Below are positions 55,928-64,000 of a stretch of 64,000 nt of DNA, one piece after another (position 1 is the first letter of the stretch; each line of letters starts with the position of its first letter). The DNA is taken from the NCBI GenBank assembly GCA_036924085.1, contig JAVGWX010000012.1, positions 129,001 through 193,000 on the forward strand, in the 5' to 3' direction. Below the pieces are notes generated by a model. It worked only from the letters and a program-made list of their open reading frames with translations, had not been told where the DNA came from and did no database searches. The DNA comes from Ariolimax columbianus. Taxonomy: Eukaryota; Mollusca; Gastropoda; Stylommatophora; Arionidae. The position numbers and the translations under genes were made by a program.

Positions 55928-56214
55928 CCCCAACTAATACAACCCAGCTCTAGCCGCTACACTCCCCTCCTCTTATTACACACTCACAAACTCATCTTCA
56001 CGATCATATTCTGTGCATTCACTCCCACTCAAATCCCTTCAGGTGATCTTTTCATTACACATTCAGATCCCTTCAGGCAGGTAATCTTTTCATTACACAT
56101 TCAGATCCCTTCAGGCAGGTGATCTTGACATTACACATTCAATCTGTTCAACGTACACTCACATGTAGTCACACACTCAATCGACCTGCGAATACACATA
56201 CTCCAGAACATACA

Positions 56215-57225
56215 TGAAGAAGTCAGAGAATGGGTATAAATAAGGAGTACTTTAAGCGGTGTGAAGTAAAAAGTTGAGTGCCACAAGGCTCGTTTTTGTC
56301 ACCAATATTGAGTCCCGAGTAAGATAAAATACAGGAATGGTCTGAGAGCTGGCAAATGGAGTTTAACGTAGATTAATGCACAGTCATGGTAGATGGGTAG
56401 ATCCAATATGAAACATAATTACAGGATGAGAGAAAACAGTATTAGAATGATAGAAAAGAAAAGGGACCTAGGGGTTATAATAGATCATACAGGTACGGTG
56501 AGTGAGCAAGTCAAGGTAGCAGTGAAAAAGGCAAATGCAATGTTAGGTATGATAAAAAGAAATATTGAACATAAGAGCAAGGAAGTGATGGTCAAACTGT
56601 ATAAAACATTAGTTAGACCTAGATTGGAGTACTGTGTACAGGTGTGGAGTCCTTATCGTAGAGGGGATATAAACATGCCGGAAAGGATACAAAGAGGAGC
56701 GACAAAGCTGACAGTAAGATTCCAGAATTACAGTTATGCGGAAAGACTCAGAAAAACTGGCTTACGGTGTTTAGAAAAGAGAAGAATTTGAGGTGACTTA
56801 ATACAGGTTTATAAGATAATCTCAGGAAAGGTTAAATTAGACTATAACAAGTTTTTCCAAATACAGTTACCTACAAGAACAAGGCGGCAAAGCTACAAAT
56901 TAACTAAAGAGAGGTGTACCCTAGTCTACAGTGAGCTGGCTTGCTAAGACTTTGATTACACCGCGCCAAGGTTTCAAATCATGGACGAACAGAAAAAATC
57001 CATGCGTGGTTCATTCCTGGTACAATCGCTTAGCCAGTTGACTCAGCTGTAATTGGGTACCTGGCGTATAAATTGGGGAAGGAATAAATAGCAAAGAATG
57101 GAAGCTGTAGCTTAGTACATGAAGAGTTATCTTCATCCCCGTCAGCAATTGTTGCCATGGGACCGACCTTTACCTTGACCAGATTATATACCAGGAAATA
57201 TTTTTAGATTTACAGGCCGGAAAGT
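56215..57225 (+). mobile_element. CR1-type LINE, decayed, split by a SINE
   Basis: GRSNMKHNYRMRENS, KKRDLGVIIDHTGTVSEQVK, VRPRLEYCVQVWSPYRRGD and YAERLRKTGLRCLE are readable (56393-56791). The sequence continues to QLPTRTRRQSYKLTKE, is cut near 56916 and resumes at 'ccaggaaatattttta' near 57190. The 3' end is lost. Confidence 0.88.
56917..57190 (+). mobile_element. tRNA-derived SINE (SINE3-like)
   Basis: Head 'tacagtgagctggcttgcta' resembles the A-box part of the 31051-31425 SINE, and 'aaggtttcaaatcatgg' is a decayed B box. It lies inside the CR1-type copy. Target duplication not resolved. Confidence 0.6.
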
Positions 57226-57284
57226 CAAGGCTCAAAGGATTAATCTCGTCAATAGTCACGGAAACTTACCAAACTCTCCTCTGG

Positions 57285-57975
57285 TCTGGGAGACTCTGCA
57301 ATTGTCACCTCCCTCTTGGTGTTATACGGTCACACAAACTCCTCTGGTCTGGGAGACTCTGCTATTGTCACCTCCCTCTTGGTGTTATAGGGTCACACAC
57401 AAACTCCTCTGGGAGACTGCTACTGTCACCTCCCTCTTGGTGTTATAGGGTCACACACAAACTCCTCTGGCCTGGGAGACTGCTATTGTCACCTCCCTCT
57501 TGGTGTTATAGGGTCACACACAAACTCCTCTGGGAGACTGCTACTGTCACCTCCCTCTGGGGGTCATAGGGTCACACTCAAACTCCCCTGGGAGACTGCT
57601 ACTGTCACCTCCCTCTGGAGGTCATAGGGTCACACACAAACTCCCCTGGGAGACTGCTACTGCCACCTCCCTCTAGGGGTCATAGGGTCACACACAAACT
57701 CCCCTGGGAGACTGCTACTGTCACCTCCCTCTGGGGGTCATAGGGTCACACACAAACTCCTCTGACCTGGGAGACTGCTACTGCCACCTCCCTCTGGGGG
57801 TCATAAGGTCACACACAAACTCCCCTGGGAGACTGCTACTGTCACCTCCCTCTGGGGGTCATAGGGTCACACACAAACTCCCCTGGGAGACTGCTACTGT
57901 CACCTCCCTCTGGGGGTCATAGGGTCACACACAAACTCCCCTGGGAGACTGCTACTGCCACCTCCCTATGTGGGT
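57285..57975. repeat. 58-bp array upstream of a catulin acceptor, about 12 copies
   Basis: Unit 'gggagactgctactgtcacc' plus 'tccctctgggggtcataggg' plus 'tcacacacaaactcccct'. The first copies have a different spacer (ctggtctgggagactctgc; ttggtgttat), the later ones are uniform. It ends about 33 bp before the exon at 58009. Confidence 0.95.
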
Positions 57976-58008
57976 CATAGTTTAAACATGTTATAAATGT
58001 ACTTACAG

Positions 58009-58212
58009 GACCAGGTAGACATGACGAGAGTCACCATGATTGGACCTGCGGTGGAGGAGCGTCTGCTGAGTTCTTTTGAAAGCGTCAAGGAGACTGTGGA
58101 AGAGTTCACTGACTCGTACTACACCTCACACGAGGCCCGAGAGAAAATAGTTCAGTTGTCAGACAACCTGCGAGATGATCTCCAGAGCATGCTTCTTCTG
58201 GGACAAAATCTA
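58009..58212 (+). CDS. CTNNAL1: Alpha-catulin internal exon (last seen in window)
   Basis: A 204-nt, 68-codon exon: DQVDMTRVTMIGPAVEERLL, SSFESVKETVEEFTDSYYTS, HEAREKIVQLSDNLRDDLQS, MLLLGQNL. Human catulin has VTLEVILERMEDFTDSAYTSHEHRERILELS here. Phase 0 both sides; acceptor 'gtacttacag', donor 'gtaggg' (weaker). The remaining coding exons lie to the right of this window. Confidence 0.95.
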
Positions 58213-58375
58213 GTAGGGTATTCTGTTATATATTTTGGCATTAGGGCTTTCTGTTATATATGTTGGCATCAGAGCTTTCTGTTATATATGTTGGCATTAG
58301 GGCCTTCTGTTACATATGTTGGCATTAGGACATTCTGTTATATATGTTAACATTAGGGCCTTCTGTTATGGCTGT
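58205..58375. repeat. 28-bp array starting at the catulin splice donor
   Basis: About 6 copies of 'tctgttatatatgttggcat' plus 'tagggcct'. The first copy overlaps the exon-donor border (atctagtagggtattctgtt), so later units carry a gtaggg-like or tagggc remnant. Confidence 0.9.
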
Positions 58376-58560
58376 CTTATGTTAGATGGATGTCTTATGT
58401 TAGATGGATGTCTTATGTTAGATGGATGTCTTATGTTAGATGGCTGTCTTACGTTAGATGGCTGTGTTATTTTAGATAGATGTCTTATGTTAATGTCTTA
58501 TGTTAGATGGATGTATAATGTTAGATGGATGTCTTATGTTAGATGGATGTCTTAAATTAG
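58376..58560. repeat. 18-bp tandem array
   Basis: About 10 copies of 'gatggatgtcttatgtta', continuing directly from the 28-bp array. Confidence 0.92.
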
Positions 58561-58979
58561 AGTGTTGTCCATCATTATGTTCTTGTGTTTGGATCAACCC
58601 CTTTGCCTTGAACTTTTGGTTACACACCTAGAGGGTCCTAGAGCCTGAGAGGAGTTGGATAAAAGCAGCAGGCAATTTTTGGTTGGGAATGAGCCCAGTT
58701 AACTCTATCTCGACTACAGTATCTCGGAACAGTCACTAACTTATGTCCTACTCTGATGTGGCAGTTTTCTTCTGGCTTCATATCTGAGAGGGTAACAGAC
58801 ATACCAGCAATAGGATACCAGCCAAACAAAATAGAATCCACAGACATACTAGCAAAAGGATGCCAGCCGAACAAACTAGAATTCAAAATGAACTCGAACA
58901 ACACCTCGATTATCAAGGTCAGCGCCAAGATGCGAGAGACCAAACTGCTCTGTGCGAATAATGGACTACTGTAAAACAT

Positions 58980-60800
58980 CACAAACATCCTACTCTCAAG
59001 TACACTAGAACAAGAAAATATCCTACTCTCAAGTACACTAGAACAAGAAAACATCACAAACATCCTACTCTCAAGTACACTAGAACAAGAAAACATCTTA
59101 CTCTCAAGTACACTAGAACAAGAAAACATCTTACTCTCAAGTACACTAGAACAAGAAAACATCTTACTCTCAAGTACACTAGAACAAGAAAACATCTTAC
59201 TCTCAAGTACACTAGAACAAGAAAATATCCTACTCTCAAGTACACTAGAACAAGAAAACATCTTACTCTCAAGTACACTAGAACAAGAAAACATCTTACT
59301 CTCAAGTACACTAGAACAAGAAAACATCTTACTCTCAAGTACACTAGAACAAGAAAACATCTTACTCTCAAGTACACTAGAACAAGAAAACATCACAAAC
59401 ATCCTACTCTCAAGTACACTAGAACAAGAAAACATCACAAACATCCTACTCTCAAGTACACTAGAACAAGAAAACATCTTACTCTCAAGTACACTAGAAC
59501 AAGAAAACATCTTACTCTCAAGTACACTAGAACAAGAAAACATCACAAACATCCTACTCTCAAGTACACTAGAACAAGAAAACATCACAAACATCCTACT
59601 CTCAAGTACACTAGAACAAGAAAACATCACAAACATCCTACTCTCAAGTACACTAGAACAAGAAAACATCTTACTCTCAAGTACACTAGAACAAGAAAAC
59701 ATCTTACTCTCAAGTACACTAGAACAAGAAAACATCTTACTCTCAAGTACACTAGAACAAGAAAACATCTTACTCTCAAGTACACTAGAACAAGAAAACA
59801 TCTTACTCTCAAGTACACTAGAACAAGAAAACATCACAAACATCCTACTCTCAAGTACACTAGAACAAGAAAACATCCTACTCTCAAGTACACTAGAACA
59901 AGAAAACATCACAAACATCCTACTCTCAAGTACACTAGAACAAGAAAACATCCTACTCTCAAGTACACTAGAACAAGAAAACATCACAAACATCCTACTC
60001 TCAAGTACACTAGAACAAGAAAACATCACAAACATCCTACTCTCAAGTACACTAGAACAAGAAAACATCACAAACATCCTACTCTCAAGTACACTAGAAC
60101 AAGAAAACATCACAAACATCCTACTCTCAAGTACACTAGAACAAGAAAACATCACAAACATCCTACTCTCAAGTACACTAGAACAAGAAAACATCACAAA
60201 CATCCTACTCTCAAGTACACTAGAACAAGAAAACATCCTACTCTCAAGTACACTAGAACAAGAAAACATCACAAACATCCTACTCTCAAGTACACTAGAA
60301 CAAGAAAACATCACAAACATCCTACTCTCAAGTACACTAGAACAAGAAAACATCTTACTCTCAAGTACACTAGAACAAGAAAACATCACAAACATCCTAC
60401 TCTCAAGTACACTAGAACAAGAAAACATCCTACTCTCAAGTACACTAGAACAAGAAAACATCACAAACATCCTACTCTCAAGTACACTAGAACAAGAAAA
60501 CATCCTACTCTCAAGTACACTAGAACAAGAAAACATCACAAACATCCTACTCTCAAGTACACTAGAACAAGAAAACATCCTACTCTCAAGTACACTAGAA
60601 CAAGAAAACATCACAAACATCCTACTCTCAAGTACACTAGAACAAGAAAACATCACAAACATTCTACTCTCAAGTACACTAGAACAAGAAAACATCCTAC
60701 TCTCAAGTACACTAGAACAAGAAAACATCACAAACATCCTACTCTCAAGTACACTAGAACAAGAAAACATCCTACTCTCAAGTACACTAGAACAAGAAAA
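58980..60800. repeat. 33/42-bp array, about 52 units, inside LINE G
   Basis: Unit 'ctactctcaagtacactaga' plus 'acaagaaaacatc' (33 bp) or the same plus 'acaaacatc' (42 bp). Both lengths are multiples of 3, so the plus-strand LINE frame (ILLSSTLEQEN / ITN) stays open throughout, as does a spurious 742-aa minus-strand ORF. Two short runs use 'cttactctc' instead of 'cctactctc'. It ends at 'accttggaggaagaacgaga', just before the endonuclease. Confidence 0.96.
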
Positions 60801-61346
60801 CCTTGGAGGAAGAACGAGAATAGCCACGACTACCATAAATGCAAACCTTCCCTTAACATTCTTCAACTAAACATCTGCGGCAAACAAAATAAGAAACTTG
60901 AACTTGCCAAATTATTTGATGCCCACATTATACATGGGGCTCTCTTTCAGGAATCTATACATAAGACAGTGAACTACAATTGTCAGAATACACCAGCAAT
61001 GCCTGTAAGTGCACTGACTGCCATGTCAGGGACATGTCACACAGCTGCCAGCCCATCCCACAGACTTACAAAAAGTGACCATCTGACACATTGGAGGATA
61101 ATACACAATTTATAACGTATACAGACCACCTCAGACAACATGCAACCTACCAGAACTACACGAGACACAGCACCACAAAATGATATTTGCTGATGACTTC
61201 AACAGACACTCTCCCCGTTGAGGTTACCCAGACTGCAACAGGACAGAAAAATCTTTAGAAGAGCTGTCTGAAGCAACCAACCTGCCAGTTCTGCAGGATG
61301 CAGGGCCCACATCAACACTCCTAAATAGGGACCACTTATCTCTTAA

Positions 61347-63034
61347 CCCTTTGAACCCTGGTCACCTGGCCTGTAAAACCCCACTCCTCTGGGCTCCTGA
61401 AGAAAAAAAGCCAAAAATGAACACCTGAACAAAACTAGTTACAGTGACAAAATTAAGTGATCTGTTTCAATTATTTTATCTCAAATAGACTGACCTGATC
61501 ATCTCCAATATTCCTGCTTATATTGGATATACAATTTACAGGTCTTTGGTCCATCCAGGCATACAATGACAAGGCATCCAATGTTTTTATGGCAAATAAA
61601 TTCTGAATGACCCCTGTCCATTTTCTTCTTTCCTGCCAGTACTTTTGTATACAATTTCCTATTTGTCATTGCTGTACCTACAGCAGGTGTACCATAATCA
61701 GTGTACAGCTTGTCAAAGAGAGTTACACTATTGTAGAATCTGTCCATAACAACAATATGGTTTTTGTTGACCAAATTCCCAGAAGTTAAAATTATAATAA
61801 CGATGCTACCAACAACACCAAGATCTGGAATAATATTGTCTGCTTTTCCAGTGTAGATTTCCAGATTTCAGAATATATCCAGAGCTTGCTTCACAAGCCA
61901 TGTAAGCTTTTATTCCCCACTTTATGGGCTTTGACTTGATATACTGTTTGAAGGCAAGCTTGCTCTTCGAGGGGATCATACCTTCGTCTAAGCTCACGTG
62001 CTGTGAAGGCGAAAAATAGTGCCAAAATTTTGGTAGCAACACATCCAACATAGGCCTTACTTTGTAAAGTTTATCTGCTTTATCCAAAGCCGGGTCCTCC
62101 TCATCAACAAGATGAAGAAAAGTCCAGAGAGCAAGGAAGCGATCACGGTCCATCACAGTGCGGAAACCAGGAATATGAGACACGAAGTTAGCAGACGAGC
62201 TAGACCAGTACTCCTTGTGACGTGGTTTACTCACACTGTGTTCCATTTGAAACGCAGTCCAAAGAATGCATTCATCTCTGGCACTACTACACTTTAAAAA
62301 TTGTTTGCATAGTAGCTAGTTGGTTTCTTGCTTCTCAGCTGCTCAGCGCATCGAGTTGTCTGCTCACACAAATTGTGCCAGAAATCATTATCCAGGAAAA
62401 GTTCCATAAATTCACTGGCTTTACTTTCTGGATTAATAGATTCTGGAATGTTCTTAGGGCCTATCTGCTCCATAAATGTTGTGTCTACTGCAGACACAGG
62501 TCTGAATATATTTATTGGAGACCAACCTGCATCAAATTTACTAGAGACACTACCTGGGAGACGCCCCCTTCCACGCCCCTGTAAAACAGCCTGATCGCCA
62601 GAAAAATCAGGAACAGGGTAAGATGTAGCTTCATCAGAGTCTAATGAACACATGTTATCACTCAAATGATCAAATGATTCAACTTCTATATCAGTTTCAG
62701 AATAGTTGTTATCTAAATATAATTCATCGTCCTCCGAATCATTGAGAACAATCTCAACAGCTCGTTCCATTGTAAGCCTTTTAGAACGCTCATTTACTGG
62801 TTTTTCTGAATGCCTTTTCATCGTGAAAATATTGTAAAAATTTGTCGCAATGTGATCAATTCATGGGCGCCACCATTTTGAAGTAACATTCCGGAAGTAG
62901 TATGCAAATTCTCCCGTGTCTATCCATACTACGATTGTTGTTATAAGATACGTGTGCTCTACCGGCAAACCTGTGACTCAGGGCGCGGGTTATGTACACA
63001 CACACCGGTTCATCGGGATCACAGGTTCAAAGGG
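61347..63034 (-). mobile_element. piggyBac-type DNA transposon, TTAA flanked
   Basis: Ends are 'ccctttgaaccctgg' on the left and, reversed, 'ccctttgaacctgtg' on the right, flanked by TTAA at 61343-61346 and 63035-63038. Inside is a broken transposase on the minus strand. 1688 bp, shorter than usual autonomous elements, so internal or C-terminal coding was lost. It interrupts LINE G between its endonuclease boxes. Confidence 0.94.
61499..62821 (-). pseudogene. piggyBac transposase (PGBD-like), broken
   Basis: Three overlapping pieces: an acidic N-terminus with RGRGRLPGS and LFLDNDFWHNLCEQT (62821-62294); FLALWTFLHLVDEEDP, LDEGMIPSKSKLAFKQYIKS (first catalytic Asp) and KWGIKAYMACEASSGYILK (62246-61806); VVMDRFYNSVTLFDKLYTDY (second catalytic Asp) and GTAMTNRKLYTKVLAGKKK (61774-61499). 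Frameshifts separate them, and the region of the third Asp and the C-terminal Cys-rich domain are degenerate or missing. A cut-and-paste transposase in ancestry, inactive now. Confidence 0.92.
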
Positions 63035-63769
63035 TTAAGTTAACCTGATCTGACTATCTGTTATCCGACCAGACTCTTGTCACCTACAAGTTCTTGATGA
63101 AATTGAAAGTGATCACAGACCAATCCTCACCACCATAAAGACTCAATGAAAAGCGTGCTATAAGCAGAAAACTCATTGGAACTTTGGTACGGCTGACTGG
63201 AGACTTCCAGAAATCATCTGACTACCTGTTATCGACAGCAGTAGTGCACTAATACTCAATAGTGAAGTGACAAGAGCAATTCTGAATGCAGTATCAGAAA
63301 ACCATTCTACAGCAAAGAAATGTAAGCTATCACTTCTGAAGGAAATGAAGCAAGAACAACCTTCCAGAGAATACCATCACAAGAATCAAAGATCCTCTAT
63401 AACGAATCATTTCTGAGGTCAAAACTCGTAGTTAAGAATGCGAGAAATGAAAAATGGTCATCAACATGTGCACACAATGGGAAGAGAGCCTGGGCATTGA
63501 TGGGCAATTTGTCTGGTAACAGGAAGAGAACAAATGCTAAGCCAGTGATAGACAAAAGAAGAACAAAAACTGAAGACCAAGAAAAAGCAGAGCACTTCAA
63601 CCGGTACTTTGCCTCTATGAACAGAGCAAGAAAACTTTTCTGAGTTGGACAAAGAACGTCTAGGACACTGAAACGTCAAGAGAAAGTACCAACCGCTAGT
63701 GCCTCCATATTTGAAGCTGACTTTAGCATGTCAGAATTCCAACAAGGTCTGAAGAAGTTAAAATCTAGA

Positions 63770-64000
63770 AGGTCTCTTGTGCCAGGCAGGATCCATAATA
63801 AAAGGCAGTCTCCTGGGCCAGACAGGATCCATAATAAAAGGCTAACTTACCTGAGCCAGACAGGATCCATAATGAAAGGCAGTCTCCTGGGCCAGACAGG
63901 ATCCATAATAAAAGGCTAACTTACCTGGGCCAGACAGGATCCATAATGAAAGGCTATCTCACCTGGGCCAGACAGGATCCATAATAAAAGGCTAACTTAC
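63770..64000. repeat. About 38-bp array made from RT motif GPDxIHNxxLTYL
   Basis: About 6 units of 'gacaggatccataataaaag' plus 'gctaacttacctgggcca' (some 'gcagtctcctgggcca'), running off the window end. The first units read SPGPDRIHNKRLTYLSQ in frame with the preceding LINE G sequence, the conserved KSPGPDGIHNEML box of RT. Confidence 0.92.

Larger units (their letters stand above)
48573..56214 (+). mobile_element. LTR-like element A4, holding two nested insertions, 3' end lost
   Basis: Pieces at 48573-48705, 49307-49457 and 55941-56214 join into the first three quarters of element A (compare 42827-44000). The piece breaks at 'aacatacat' (56214), where a CR1-type LINE begins. No matching 3' end is found, so a deletion or rearrangement removed it. 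Confidence 0.8.
58640..64000 (+). mobile_element. LINE (family G), endonuclease and start of RT, with nested piggyBac
   Basis: After an array: LNILQLNICGKQNKKLELAK (60855-60915, endonuclease start), ALFQES, IYNVYRPPQTTCNLPELHE, ICDDFNRHSP-type box (near 61195, DxN catalytic region). Then the piggyBac insertion, ESDHRPILTTIKTQ (near 63110), a basic linker, FNRYFASMNRARK (near 63610) and FSMSEFQQGLKKLKSRRS (63720-63770). The start of the RT motif 'PGPDGIHNxxL' is expanded into an array at the window end. Frameshifts throughout. The 58640-58975 part has no recognised domain. Confidence 0.8.

Noticed and set aside
58638..60866. 742-aa minus-strand ORF
   Set aside because: It is the open antisense frame of the 33/42-bp array, not a protein: no domain, perfect unit periodicity, and LINE sequence on the other strand.

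Overview
The window is animal genomic DNA, most likely from a lophotrochozoan and plausibly a mollusc. Long introns, tRNA-derived SINEs, several families of non-LTR retrotransposons (LINEs), an 18S rRNA of metazoan type and exons of a junctional-adhesion gene all point there. The species cannot be named from the sequence. No bacterial features are present.

The only recognisable host gene is alpha-catulin (CTNNAL1 homologue, vinculin/alpha-catenin superfamily), on the + strand across at least 43.7 kb. Six consecutive internal exons are readable: 14475-14664, 17860-18035, 29590-29709, 33290-33379, 47093-47308 and 58009-58212. They join in one open frame of 332 codons with GT/AG borders. The first coding exon(s) and roughly the C-terminal half lie outside the window.

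Almost all the rest is dead mobile DNA and tandem arrays. 1-14 kb: several minus-strand LINEs, a CR1-type copy, and a 33-bp array. 14-18 kb: catulin exons 1-2 of this window split by a 2.7-kb CR1-type LINE. 18-29 kb: arrays, SINEs, and two LTR-like elements with 4-bp target duplications that each carry nested insertions. 29-35 kb: exons 3-4 with arrays at their splice sites. 35.5-38.4 kb: about 101 copies of a 28-bp unit. 40-46 kb: an RTE-type LINE split by a SINE, a third LTR-like element, and a LINE nested in a LINE. 47-48 kb: exon 5 and its array. 48.6-56.2 kb: a fourth LTR-like element holding a chimeric rDNA-LINE insertion. 57-58.6 kb: arrays around exon 6. 58.6-64 kb: a LINE with a 1.8-kb array and a nested piggyBac element.

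Three things stand out. First, 49458-55927 is one 6.47-kb insertion bounded by a 13-bp target duplication. On the minus strand it reads rDNA external spacer, the first two thirds of 18S rRNA, repeated pieces of the 28S 3' end, then an I-type LINE with endonuclease, RT remnant and RNase H. Second, many of the tandem arrays are expansions of short protein-motif-coding segments inside dead LINE ORFs, and the single-copy version of two of them can be seen elsewhere in the window. Third, other arrays start exactly at alpha-catulin exon-intron borders and copy the splice donor many times.
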